Below, one piece after another: positions 1-7,484 of a stretch of 45,654 nt of DNA (the stretch's first letter is position 1; every line of letters begins with the position of its first letter). Below the pieces are notes generated by a model that did not search any database, was not told the DNA's origin, and was given only the letters and a program-made list of their open reading frames with translations. A program made the position numbers and the translations under genes. This DNA is from Clostridiales bacterium UBA3953. Lineage in GTDB: Bacteria; Bacillota; Clostridia; Oscillospirales; CAG-272. The stretch is taken from assembly GCA_002385415.1 (NCBI GenBank), contig DGDL01000054.1:1-45654 (forward strand), written 5' to 3'.

Positions 1-129
1 GTTCCACCAGTTGTATGCCGGTATGCCCAGTCGCTCTATAGCGGGAGCGTCATATCGAAGCTGTGAACATTTTTCGGCAAGTGTCATCTGCGCGACAAGC
101 TCGCGCGCTTTGGCTTTAAAATCCACCAT
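1..129 (-). CDS. Glycoside hydrolase family 3 enzyme, 5' end only
   Basis: Reading leftward, the ATG at 129 opens a frame of 43 codons that runs off the window edge. It encodes an initial helix with MTLAEKCSQL, then an IERLGIPAYNWWN segment. The pair of an 'MTLEEK' helix and an 'LGIP.Y.WWNE' strand is the usual N-terminus of GH3 beta-glucosidases and beta-xylosidases, in which the WWNE segment leads into the sugar-binding barrel. A ribosome site (GAGGGATTG) lies just upstream, and there is no signal peptide, so a cytoplasmic enzyme acting on imported oligosaccharides is likely. An extended -10 (TGCTATAAT, 263-271) lies about 135 bases upstream. Family membership is fairly sure; the substrate cannot be told from this fragment. 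Confidence 0.8.
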   Translation of the reverse strand, partial: MVDFKAKARELVAQMTLAEKCSQLRYDAPAIERLGIPAYNWWN

Positions 130-262
130 AGCAATCCCTCGTATCTATACATTTATATTATTTTTTCACTTTTCACCCTGCTGCACGAGTTTGGAACAAA
201 GACAGGCGTTTTGTATGATATATGAGCGTTTTTTTACGATTATAGTTTGGCTGTTGAAACAG

Positions 263-271
263 ATTATAGCA
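263..271 (-). promoter_or_regulatory. Extended -10 promoter element upstream of the GH3 gene
   Basis: The leftward strand reads TATGCTATAAT here, a perfect extended -10 (TGnTATAAT). No good -35 is visible, which extended -10 promoters tolerate. It would give a leader of about 125 bases before the GH3 start at 129. Confidence 0.4.
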
Positions 272-302
272 TATTCGAAATGCGGATAATGTTAATAATT
301 TG

Positions 303-1234
303 TTAATCTACACCGAAATAGCAGCGAGTACGCATTGGACTATAGCCCGCTGTCGCCACGTATATTTTGCAGCTGTGCGACACTTTGCGAGCTTTTGGCG
401 GTCTAAACTCGGGCATCCGGCGAAAATGGTGCCCCTTCCCACGTAAGGGATACAAATTATCCCGGCGTATGCGATGAGATAGTAAATCTCGGCGATTTTT
501 GGCGAACGGAAAAGTTGCGCGAGTCGGGCGCCGAGATTAAACATATAATAAACGAAAAGCACAGCCATTACACGCGTGCCTATGCGTATCTGCACGCCGC
601 CGAGCAGCTCGAAAGCGAGCTGCAGCGCATATATAGCGGCGCGATACTTACCGAGAAAATGGCGGCAGCCGCGGGGCGTATCATCACGGCGTGCTGCAAA
701 AATAAAAACACCGGCTCATGTGGCAAAATCGTGATAAGGCCGCTCGAGGCCTTTGCCGCTGGCGGGGTTGTGATACTTGACACCTTTGCAAAGCGCGCTT
801 CAAAGCGCTTTTATCTGCGCGACGAGCGAGGAATAGGATACCTTTTCCTGCGCGATATAATCGACGGTGCGCTGGCACGCGGCGAGACGGTCGAACTGTC
901 GTACGATGCCTATTCAGGCAAGCGTGAACGTGCCGTTTACCTGCAAGGCGCCGATGCGGCGTTTGTACCGTATTGCTACGACGAGCACGGCTACTGTGAA
1001 GGCGATAAGCTCGTCAACATGGAGCGGTTTATCGACAACTCGGCGCTGTCGCAGTATAAAAGCGGCATCCGCTTTACAAAGCGTTACCGCGATCTGCTCT
1101 ACGCGGGTGCCGACGCCGAACTTCAGGCAAACAAAGAACTTCACGCCCGGCTTGAAGCTTTGTACGGAGAAGCCATGGACTTCGCCCGCAAAGAGGAGTT
1201 TACCAAACGCCTGCTGATGAAGATATTCAGCTAA
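303..1234 (+). pseudogene. Decayed two-P-loop ATPase-like gene (remnant)
   Basis: The longest open frame (407-1234; first non-ATG candidate start is TTG 515) gives a protein whose middle reads NGAPSHVRDTNYPG, DEIVNLGDFW and, later, LVNMERFID. From memory this follows a Firmicutes family with two P-loop halves (I recall the label PRK06851), in which DGTAPHV.DP..PGAVDEI..LG.FW follows the first P-loop half. The N-terminal P-loop is not found. Recognisable pieces of the expected upstream protein appear in alternating frames between 303 and 430 (EIAA, EYAL, CSCATLCELLAV, KLGHPA), with an in-frame TAA at 404-406. The second Walker A site, expected to be GEPGTGKST, reads DERGIGYLF, so the lysine and serine are lost. 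Both facts suggest a dead gene. It could also be a truncated, translated protein; the family link is from memory and not searched. Confidence 0.5.
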
Positions 1235-1256
1235 AACGGGGGGCATACAAGACGCT

Positions 1257-1290
1257 GGGGAGCTTTTCCGAAAAGCTCCCCGTTCTTTTA
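1257..1290 (+). terminator. Intrinsic terminator after the ATPase-like remnant
   Basis: Perfect 11-bp stem GGGGAGCTTTT / AAAAGCTCCCC (1257-1267, 1271-1281) with a 3-base loop, followed by a T-rich tail. Confidence 0.8.
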
Positions 1291-1568
1291 TATGTGTGGC
1301 ATGGCGATTCTCTTCCTCAGACGCCAAACAGCCCGGCAAAAACGCAAATATTTAGTGTCTTCTCTCCAGCCGCAAATATAACCCTAAACCTCGCCGCCGC
1401 GCCGGCTTAGCGGCGGGATGAGTTGCCCCCGAAAGAATGGGCAGCCGTGCTCGTATGATTTTGCCTGCGCTTATATCCTGCTATTTATGAAACATATTAT
1501 TATCACAGACGTCTAATACCGAGGAAGGTATTCCAGAAATACCAAAAACACAGGAGGTCTTTTTAAAC
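1291..1568. other. Gene-free stretch before the SLH gene
   Basis: No credible gene on either strand. It holds a small GC-rich inverted repeat (CCGCCGC 1394-1400 / GCGGCGG 1410-1416) without a T-tail. The ribosome site AGGAGG of the next gene lies at 1552-1557. No clear promoter could be assigned. Confidence 0.5.
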
Positions 1569-2612
1569 ATGAAAAAACTCATGTCACTTGTACTCTGCCT
1601 GTTAACACTTGCAGCACTTATTGTGCCCGCTGCAGCGGAAGAAGTTATCGAGGCGGAGCTAATATCGGCAAAAGTCGATTATGTCTACACCGACATTGAT
1701 GCCGATTGGTATCGTGCTGCGGTTGAAAACTACGGCTATCCCGAAATTTTCGGCGAAAGCGAGCTGTTTGAACCGCACAAAACAATCACGCGCATCGAGT
1801 TTGTGCGTCTGCTTCACCGCGCGCTCGGCATCTCCATCAACTATTTTGCGGAACCCGACATCACAGAGCATTTTGACGATGTCGACGCCGACCTTCCCGG
1901 CGCATCCGAGCTTATCGACCTTGTAACCGCCGGCGTTGTCGAATCCGGCGGCAGCTTTGGCCCCGACGCTCCGCTGACGCGCGAGGTCATGATACATTGG
2001 ACGGTTGCCGCGCTCGACTATGTGACCGGCGGCGACTATGCGATGATTTTAATCATGCCCGCTCCCTTTGACGACGACCACCAAATCGCAGAGGAATACA
2101 AAAATGATGTGGTCAAAGCCGTTATTCTCGGGCTTATCAAGGGACGCGGAGACAACATGCTTTATCCCAAGGACAGCGCAACCCGCTCAGAGGCGGTCAC
2201 GGTCGTAAAGCGGCTTGTGGATTTGATTGACACCCTGACCCAGACACAGACACAGGGCGTCGAGATCTCCGCGTCGGCGAGCGAAGTTGACGGCGCTCTT
2301 GAAATGAGCTTGACAATCTTCAACGGTACCGACGAGACCGCTGTAATCAACCACAGCTCCGGCTATAAATACGACTTTATGATTTATGACGCTGAAGGCG
2401 AAACTCTTTACACCTGGTCGGCGGACAAAGCCTTCATCGACATGCTCACAACCACTGAAATCCCCGCTGGAGAAACCATTGTGTTTACCGAAACGCTCGG
2501 TGCCGATGAATATGACGCAATCAAGGACAAAGCTGTTGAGCTGAAAGCCTATGTTGTCGGCACAGCCGAGTTCTATATCGACGAGGCTGGATACTCCGTC
2601 CCCCTTGCATAA
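1569..2612 (+). CDS. Secreted S-layer homology (SLH) protein with BsuPI domain
   Basis: A 347-residue protein. Residues 1-23 form a signal peptide (MKKL, hydrophobic core, PAAA cleavage region). Three SLH-type repeats follow at about 40-85 (ending TRIEFVRLLHRAL), 101-150 (FDDVDAD ... LTREVMIHWTVAAL) and 167-220 (ending TRSEAVTVVKRLVDLI). SLH repeats bind pyruvylated secondary wall polymer and hold proteins at the cell surface. Residues 231-345 form a beta-sandwich resembling BsuPI (the intracellular proteinase-inhibitor domain family), with the typical N.T.E..V....G..YDFMIYDAEG pattern. A strong AGGAGG sits 11 bases before ATG, and a terminator follows directly, so the gene is monocistronic. 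The role is probably structural or as a protease-interaction surface protein; the exact function is unknown. Confidence 0.85.
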   Translation: MKKLMSLVLCLLTLAALIVPAAAEEVIEAELISAKVDYVYTDIDADWYRAAVENYGYPEIFGESELFEPHKTITRIEFVRLLHRALGISINYFAEPDITEHFDDVDADLPGASELIDLVTAGVVESGGSFGPDAPLTREVMIHWTVAALDYVTGGDYAMILIMPAPFDDDHQIAEEYKNDVVKAVILGLIKGRGDNMLYPKDSATRSEAVTVVKRLVDLIDTLTQTQTQGVEISASASEVDGALEMSLTIFNGTDETAVINHSSGYKYDFMIYDAEGETLYTWSADKAFIDMLTTTEIPAGETIVFTETLGADEYDAIKDKAVELKAYVVGTAEFYIDEAGYSVPLA

Positions 2613-2636
2613 TATATCTGGCCTGCGGACAATTTG

Positions 2637-2670
2637 CCCCGGCGCATTTTGCGCCGGGGCGTTTTGTTTA
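2637..2670 (+). terminator. Intrinsic terminator of the SLH gene
   Basis: Perfect 9-bp GC stem CCCCGGCGC / GCGCCGGGG (2637-2645, 2651-2659) with loop ATTTT, followed by CGTTTTGTTTA. Confidence 0.9.
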
Positions 2671-2826
2671 TGGGGTAAACAGCCGGTTAATTTTATCCAA
2701 AATATTTGGTGGTATATGGATTATTGAAGAATAAATAATAAATGTGAAAAAGCCCGCCTTTATTTGTTTAAAATTAACACTATATTTTGAAAGCAATAGA
2801 AATATAAAAATATATTTCAGGCTTAA

Positions 2827-2862
2827 GTCCCGCTGTTAGTCCCGCTGTTAGTCCCGCTGTTT
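2827..2862. repeat. Three tandem 12-bp repeats (GTCCCGCTGTTA)
   Basis: Units at 2827-2838, 2839-2850 and 2851-2862. The first two are identical; the third differs only in its last base (T for A). They lie in AT-rich non-coding DNA between the SLH gene and tRNA-Thr, and the 12-base unit keeps any reading frame. Likely a slippage-prone microsatellite. Confidence 0.9.
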
Positions 2863-2952
2863 ATTGTCTACATACGGCGCTTAATGTCCATAATCAACCA
2901 AAACTTTCGACTTCTCGCACTTGCGATAATAAGGTTGGCATGCAAAATTTAT

Positions 2953-2985
2953 AGCCTGATAGGCTTATTTTTGGCCTATCAGGCT
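2953..2985 (-). terminator. Probable terminator downstream of tRNA-Thr
   Basis: Perfect 12-bp inverted repeat AGCCTGATAGGC (2953-2964) / GCCTATCAGGCT (2974-2985) just beyond the 3' end of the leftward tRNA. On the leftward strand it is followed by ATAAATTTT, a weak T-tail. Confidence 0.55.
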
Positions 2986-2996
2986 ATCGTCTTAAC

Positions 2997-3072
2997 TGGA
3001 GCTAATGATGGGACTCGAACCCATGACCTGTTGATTACGAATCAACTGCTCTACCGGCTGAGCTACATTAGC
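2997..3072 (-). tRNA. tRNA-Thr (CGT anticodon)
   Basis: Leftward 76-nt cloverleaf. The acceptor stem is GCTAATG / CATTAGC, the D arm is GCTC...GAGC, the anticodon stem is GTTGA/TCAAC with loop TTCGTAA (anticodon CGT, reading ACG), and the T arm is ATGGG-TTCGAGT-CCCAT. CCA is encoded (2997-2999). A TTGACA-17-TATATT promoter lies at 3136-3164. Confidence 0.95.
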
Positions 3073-3079
3073 GCAAATG

Positions 3080-3108
3080 TTTACATTATGTGTGCTGTGT
3101 GGTATAAT
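3080..3108 (+). promoter_or_regulatory. Sigma-A type promoter for rsmA
   Basis: TTTACA (3080-3085), 17-base spacer, TATAAT (3103-3108). It points rightward at rsmA with a leader of about 85 bases. Confidence 0.55.
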
Positions 3109-3135
3109 ATATTCGCTTTAAAATCGACAGGATAT

Positions 3136-3164
3136 AATATATCACATTTAGTCGGTTTTGTCAA
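3136..3164 (-). promoter_or_regulatory. Sigma-A type promoter for tRNA-Thr
   Basis: On the leftward strand TTGACA (3159-3164), 17-base spacer, TATATT (3136-3141). Its transcript runs through the rightward rsmA promoter to reach the tRNA at 3072. Confidence 0.65.
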
Positions 3165-3199
3165 GGCAAATTTCGCAAATTATCAGGTTGGTATAGTAA

Positions 3200-4063
3200 A
3201 TGACAGACTTTGGTGCGCCGCGTTTGACCGATATATCGTATGTCAAGCATCTGATGGCCAGGCACGGGCTTCATTTTGACAAACGCTTTGGCCAAAATTT
3301 TCTCATAAATCACGCCATACCCCCGAGGATAGCCGAAGAATGCGGCGCGCCGCCCGAGTGCGGTATCCTTGAAATCGGGCCGGGGATAGGCACGCTTACA
3401 GTCGAGCTTGCAAAGCGCTATGCAAAAGTAACGGCGGTGGAGCTCGATCGGGGGCTTTTGCCCATTTTAGCCGAAACACTTGCGCCGTATCCCAACACCG
3501 AGGTGGTTTGCGCCGACTTTTTGTCGCTTGATCTGCATGCGTTTATAGAGGAGCATTTTCCGGGCATGGAGGTCGCGGTTTGTGCCAACCTGCCCTATTA
3601 TATCACAACTCCGATTATAATGAAGCTGCTCGAATCGGACTTACGTTTTCACTCGATAACGGTTATGGTACAGCGAGAGGTGGCGGCGCGCCTGTGCGCA
3701 AAGCCTGCCACACCCGAATATGGCGCCATCACCGCCGAAGTTGCGTGGTATTGCAGCGTTAAAAAGCTCTTCGGTGTGTCGGCCGGAAGCTTTATCCCCG
3801 CGCCGAAGGTAGAGTCGGCGGTTGTCAGGCTCCAGCCGCATGACCCGCCCTCGGACGAGGTCACCCGCGAAGAATATCGCAAAACCGTAACCGCCGCATT
3901 TCTCCAGCGGCGCAAAAAGCTCGGCAACGCGCTTGCAGTGGGACGTGACAAAAAAGAAGTTGCACAGCGCCTTCTTTCCGCAGGAATCGATCCGGAGCGG
4001 CGGGGAGAAACGCTGTCGCCTGCTGAGTTTGCGGCAGCGGCGCTTGCTCTGCGAGGCTTATAG
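3200..4063 (+). CDS. rsmA: 16S rRNA dimethyladenosine transferase RsmA (KsgA)
   Basis: This enzyme dimethylates the two adjacent adenosines in the 3' terminal hairpin of 16S rRNA with SAM, a late 30S assembly step. The 287-residue length is normal. It shows the family start LTDISYVKHLMARHGLHFDKRFGQNFL, the SAM-binding EIGPGIGTLT loop, the acidic strand VTAVELDR, the catalytic NLPYYITTP motif (N-L-P-Y) and the C-terminal FLQRRKKLGNAL helix. The ATG at 3200 is kept because the residues after it match the usual N-terminus, although its ribosome site is weak (GGTTGGT). It is monocistronic and faces tRNA-Ser; a shared two-way terminator lies downstream. Confidence 0.95.
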   Translation: MTDFGAPRLTDISYVKHLMARHGLHFDKRFGQNFLINHAIPPRIAEECGAPPECGILEIGPGIGTLTVELAKRYAKVTAVELDRGLLPILAETLAPYPNTEVVCADFLSLDLHAFIEEHFPGMEVAVCANLPYYITTPIIMKLLESDLRFHSITVMVQREVAARLCAKPATPEYGAITAEVAWYCSVKKLFGVSAGSFIPAPKVESAVVRLQPHDPPSDEVTREEYRKTVTAAFLQRRKKLGNALAVGRDKKEVAQRLLSAGIDPERRGETLSPAEFAAAALALRGL

Positions 4064-4195
4064 GGCTGCACGGCATAAACCATACCGCAAACCGCTGCCC
4101 GAAAGTCAAATTTATAAAATCTCACATCGCCCGCCGCGCCGCACAGCATGAGACGCTAACACACTGGAGCGCGGTTAAATGCGCCGACCGGAACC

Positions 4196-4236
4196 AAAAA
4201 GCGCACCCACAATACAGTGAGTGCGCTCTCTTTTTT
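4196..4236. terminator. Two-way terminator between rsmA and tRNA-Ser
   Basis: AGCGCAC (4200-4206) / GTGCGCT (4221-4227) stem. Rightward it is followed by CTCTTTTTTGG (ending rsmA); leftward it is followed by TTTTTGG (ending tRNA-Ser). Each strand thus has its own T-run. Confidence 0.75.
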
Positions 4237-4240
4237 GGTC

Positions 4241-4331
4241 TGGCGGAGAGGAAGGGATTCGAACCCTTGGTACCCTCGCGGGTATCGCCGGTTTTCAAGA
4301 CCGGTTCCTTAAACCACTCGGACACCTCTCC
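4241..4331 (-). tRNA. tRNA-Ser (TGA anticodon)
   Basis: Leftward 91-nt class II tRNA with acceptor GGAGAGG / CCTCTCC, anticodon stem CCGGT/ACCGG with loop CTTGAAA (anticodon TGA, reading TCA), a long variable arm (GATACCC GCGA GGGTACC) and a T arm AGGG-TTCGAAT-CCCT. CCA is encoded at 4241-4243. A consensus promoter precedes it at 4368-4396. Confidence 0.95.
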
Positions 4332-4367
4332 ACATTGGCGGAAAGGCTGTTTGCCCGCCGGCTATTA

Positions 4368-4396
4368 ATTTTATCACAGTCTTTGCGCCATGTCAA
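4368..4396 (-). promoter_or_regulatory. Sigma-A promoter for tRNA-Ser
   Basis: Leftward TTGACA (4391-4396), 17-base spacer, TAAAAT (4368-4373), about 37 bases upstream of the tRNA 5' end. Confidence 0.75.
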
Positions 4397-4446
4397 GCGC
4401 AAGTTTCGCCGTACCGCAAAATTTCTGCGAAAAAATAAAAAACATC

Positions 4447-4475
4447 TTGCATTTTCATAAAGTGTATGCTACAAT
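4447..4475 (+). promoter_or_regulatory. Sigma-A promoter for secG
   Basis: TTGCAT (4447-4452), 17-base spacer ending TATGC, TACAAT (4470-4475), also an extended -10. The predicted leader of about 105 bases contains a stem (AAAACCG near 4500 / CGGTTTTTC near 4532) ending in T-rich DNA, a possible attenuator. Confidence 0.65.
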
Positions 4476-4587
4476 ATAGTAGCTTTGGCTTGCCTTTAAA
4501 AAAACCGATGCGCACAGAGTTGCAACAAGCCGGTTTTTCAATTTAACTACTCTTTTTTGATATTATTTACGCTTTCGGAGGATTTTA

Positions 4588-5001
4588 ATGGAACCTATTC
4601 AAATAGTATTCGGTATAATACTACTTATATTTGCTGTATTTTTGATTGTTGCGGTGCTTTTGCAGTCCGGCAAGTCGCACAGTCTCGGCACCATTGCCGG
4701 CAGTGCTGAAACCTTTTTCGGCAAAACAAAGGGAAAAACACTTGACAAGATGCTCAGCAAACTCACATCTATTGTCGCAGTTTGTTTTGTATTGCTTGTT
4801 ATTATCGTTTTCGTCATCCAGGACGACAACGACCTTGCCGCGCTGTATGAAGATTACCTGAGTTCTCTGAACACCGAAACGTCGGAAACCGCTGATGCCT
4901 CCGAAACCACAACTGCCGACCAAGCGCTTACCGACGCCGGCGTAGACACCTCCGCTGCGGACGAGACAGCCGCAGAGGATACTGCCGCAGAGGAAGGTTA
5001 A
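4588..5001 (+). CDS. secG: Protein translocase subunit SecG with long acidic tail
   Basis: SecG is the small accessory subunit of the SecYEG export channel. The first 80 residues show the family layout: membrane helix at about 5-25, the conserved cytosolic loop with LLQSGKSHSLGTIAGSAETFFGK, and a second helix at about 58-78 ending VIFVIQ-like. The remaining 55 residues are an unusual acidic, Thr/Ala/Glu-rich tail with SETADASETTTAD and ETAAEDTAAEEG. Typical SecG is about 75-80 residues, so the tail is an extension. The ribosome site CGGAGGA lies 5 bases before ATG. It has its own promoter and terminator. Confidence 0.92.
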   Translation: MEPIQIVFGIILLIFAVFLIVAVLLQSGKSHSLGTIAGSAETFFGKTKGKTLDKMLSKLTSIVAVCFVLLVIIVFVIQDDNDLAALYEDYLSSLNTETSETADASETTTADQALTDAGVDTSAADETAAEDTAAEEG

Positions 5002-5039
5002 TGACCCCGCGCGGTTAATAAAGCTACCGTAACCTATTT

Positions 5040-5071
5040 GGGGGTTGTGTTCATACAACCCCCGATTTTTA
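5040..5071 (+). terminator. Intrinsic terminator of secG
   Basis: Perfect 9-bp stem GGGGGTTGT / ACAACCCCC (5040-5048, 5055-5063), followed by GATTTTTA. Confidence 0.9.
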
Positions 5072-5105
5072 TTCCTAAACTGGTATACAGAAAGGAAAAT
5101 CAAGC

Positions 5106-7283
5106 ATGATTAAACTGCATGACGGAGGAGTTTTCATTCGCGGCGGAAGAGAAATTGCCGCAAGATGCGATATAAGTCCCGACGAGGCACGTCGCGCCAC
5201 AATAACCTACAAGATTCTTTCCGAGCACGACACACCCGGCGGCGACGGCAAGAAACTTCGCCTGAAATTTGATGCTTTGGCATCGCACGACATCACTTAT
5301 GTGGGAATAATCCAGTCGGCGCGCGTGCGCGAACTTGAAAAGTTCCCAATGCCCTATGTGCTTACAAACTGCCACAACAGCCTGTGCGCGGTCGGCGGCA
5401 CAATAAACGAAGACGACCACATGTTCGGGCTGTCCGCCGTTAAAAAATACGGCGGGATATTTGTACCGCCCCATCAGGCTGTTATACATTCATACATGCG
5501 CGAGCAGTTTGCCGCCTGCGGTCGCATGATACTCGGCTCCGACAGCCACACGCGCTATGGTGCGCTCGGCACGCTCGCCATAGGCGAGGGCGGGCCAGAG
5601 CTTGTAAAACAGCTTGTCGGCGAAACCTATGACATCGACATGCCACAGGTCGTCGCCGTTATGCTGCGCGGCTCTCCGCGACCGGGCGTCGGCCCGCATG
5701 ACGTCGCGCTTGCCATTATCGGCGCGGTTTTCGACAAAAGATACGTCACAAACAAAGTGATGGAATTCATCGGCGACGGCATCGCAAACCTGCCTATCGA
5801 GTATCGCAACGGCATCGACGTGATGACCACCGAAACGACCTGTCTTTCTTCGATTTGGATGACCGATGCCGAAACCGAGCGCTATTTCCGCATCCACGGG
5901 CGTCCGCAGGATTATGCGCCGCTTGCGCCCGGTGAGATTGCCTATTACGACGGGCTTATTGAGGTAGACCTGTCGGCTATCGAGCCTATGATTGCCCTGC
6001 CCTGCCATCCGAGCAAGGCATATAAGCTGTCCGACGTGATTGCAAACCCCTATGACATTCTCAAAAACAGCGACATAGACTTGACAAGCAAAATAACACC
6101 GGACGGCAAAATCCGCGTCGACCAGGGCATCATAGCGGGCTGTGCCGGCGGCACATTCGACAATATCTGCGCCGCAGCTGACATTATCGGCGACAGCGGC
6201 GTCGGCAGTGACGCATTTTCAATGTCTGTTTACCCCGGCAGCCAGCCTGTCATGTCCGCTATTTTAAAGAACGGCGTTGCCTCCACACTTATAGGTGCAG
6301 GCGTAACACTGCGCACCGCTTTCTGCGGCCCTTGCTTTGGCGCCGGCGACGTGCCTGCACACGGCAGCCTTTCGATTCGCCATACCACGCGCAATTTCCC
6401 GCACCGTGAGGGCTCCAAATCAAGCGAAGGCCAAATTGCTGCGGTTGCACTCATGGACGCTCGTTCAATAGCAGCAACCGCAAAAAACGGCGGTATCCTG
6501 ACTTCTGCCCTGTCGCTTGATGTTGACTATAAAGATTACGATTACACATTTGACGACAAGTCATATCGTGCCCGCGTCTATAACGGCTGGGGCAACCCGA
6601 AACCCGAGACCGAGCTTGTCTATGGCCCCAACATCACCGACTGGCCGGACTTCGAGCCGCTGGAAGAGCACCTGCTGCTCGCCGTTTGCTCGGTTATCGA
6701 CGACCCTGTAACCACCACCGACGAGCTTATTCCCTCGGGCGAAACGTCGTCATACCGCTCGAACCCCATACGGCTTGCCGACTTTACACTCTCGCGCAAA
6801 GACCCCGGCTATGTCGAGCGCGCGAAAGCGGCTGTAAGGAACGCGCCGCCCGCAGAAGTGCTCGCTACAGCAAAAGAGCTGACAGGTTCGGACAAGCCGC
6901 AAATCGCCAGCACAATTTACGCCGTCAAACCGGGCGACGGCTCCGCGCGTGAACAGGCGGCATCCTGCCAGCGCGTGCTTGGCGGCGCAGCTAATATAGC
7001 GAGAGAATACGCCACAAAACGCTATCGCAGCAACCTAATTAACTGGGGTATGCTTCCCTTTATACTTGACATAGACGTACACAGCCTGCCTTTCGGCGTG
7101 GGTGACTATATCCTCGTCAGAAATGTGCGCGACGCGGTCGAAGGCGGTGCCACCGAGTTTGACGCATTTGTCATAAAGCCGGACGGTGCATATTCGCCGC
7201 TGACGCTTACTGTAGATCCGCTCACAGACGAGGAGCGTCAGATTTTGCTCGCCGGCTGTCTAATGAACACAAGACGCAAATAA
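5106..7283 (+). CDS. Aconitase-superfamily hydratase (YbhJ-like)
   Basis: A 725-residue member of the aconitase/homoaconitase [4Fe-4S] dehydratase superfamily. The cluster ligands are clear: Cys346 in AGCAGGTF, then Cys407 and Cys410 in FCGPCFGAG. Family segments include MILGSDSHTRYGALGTLAIGEGG, the N-terminal NCHNSLCAVGG and GIIQSARVRELEKFPMPYVLTN regions, and a C-terminal swivel-domain with RSNLINWGMLPF (the R-S-N-L-I-N-W-G loop). The N-terminal LHDGGVFIRGG and overall layout match the uncharacterised hydratase group that includes E. coli YbhJ more than true AcnA. The natural substrate is unknown. Upstream is the secG terminator with 34 bases and no clear promoter; a terminator follows. It is cytosolic and probably oxygen-sensitive. 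Confidence 0.85.
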   Translation: MIKLHDGGVFIRGGREIAARCDISPDEARRATITYKILSEHDTPGGDGKKLRLKFDALASHDITYVGIIQSARVRELEKFPMPYVLTNCHNSLCAVGGTINEDDHMFGLSAVKKYGGIFVPPHQAVIHSYMREQFAACGRMILGSDSHTRYGALGTLAIGEGGPELVKQLVGETYDIDMPQVVAVMLRGSPRPGVGPHDVALAIIGAVFDKRYVTNKVMEFIGDGIANLPIEYRNGIDVMTTETTCLSSIWMTDAETERYFRIHGRPQDYAPLAPGEIAYYDGLIEVDLSAIEPMIALPCHPSKAYKLSDVIANPYDILKNSDIDLTSKITPDGKIRVDQGIIAGCAGGTFDNICAAADIIGDSGVGSDAFSMSVYPGSQPVMSAILKNGVASTLIGAGVTLRTAFCGPCFGAGDVPAHGSLSIRHTTRNFPHREGSKSSEGQIAAVALMDARSIAATAKNGGILTSALSLDVDYKDYDYTFDDKSYRARVYNGWGNPKPETELVYGPNITDWPDFEPLEEHLLLAVCSVIDDPVTTTDELIPSGETSSYRSNPIRLADFTLSRKDPGYVERAKAAVRNAPPAEVLATAKELTGSDKPQIASTIYAVKPGDGSAREQAASCQRVLGGAANIAREYATKRYRSNLINWGMLPFILDIDVHSLPFGVGDYILVRNVRDAVEGGATEFDAFVIKPDGAYSPLTLTVDPLTDEERQILLAGCLMNTRRK

Positions 7284-7296
7284 AACCCAAAAAATC

Positions 7297-7338
7297 AGTG
7301 CCTTCGGACGGATTAAATCCGCTCGAGGGCACTTTTTT
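7297..7338 (+). terminator. Intrinsic terminator of the hydratase gene
   Basis: Outer stem AGTGCC / GGCACT with inner stem CGGAT / ATCCG (7297-7332), followed by a run of T to 7338. Confidence 0.85.
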
Positions 7339-7432
7339 GTGGAAACTTTGCAAAAGCCAATAAAACACAGCATTGTCATGCTCCCATTTACGCCTTTCCA
7401 TGACCGCTGCCGGTTGCCGGATTAATTTAATT

Positions 7433-7469
7433 AAAATAAAAAACGTCGTTTGGAGGGCTCCAAACGACG
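7433..7469 (-). terminator. Intrinsic terminator of rpsU
   Basis: Perfect 12-bp stem CGTCGTTTGGAG / CTCCAAACGACG (7444-7469) with a 2-base centre, followed leftward by TTTTTTATTTT. Confidence 0.92.
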
Positions 7470-7484
7470 CTCTTTAATTGATTA

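Larger units (their letters stand above)
2671..2996. other. AT-rich gene-free stretch
   Basis: No gene seen. The region is AT-rich up to about 2820, then carries the 12-bp triple repeat and the tRNA-Thr terminator listed separately. Confidence 0.5.

Noticed and set aside
1394..1416. Terminator before the SLH gene
   Set aside because: The GC stem has no T-run, and the upstream terminator at 1257-1290 already ends that transcript.
2827..2862. CRISPR-like repeat
   Set aside because: The 12-base units are directly adjacent with no spacers.
2884..3279. 131-codon rightward frame across tRNA-Thr
   Set aside because: Its middle is the translation of the tRNA's complement, a common false protein, and it overlaps the rsmA start.
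4221..4460. 79-codon rightward frame across tRNA-Ser
   Set aside because: Again a translated tRNA complement with no independent support.
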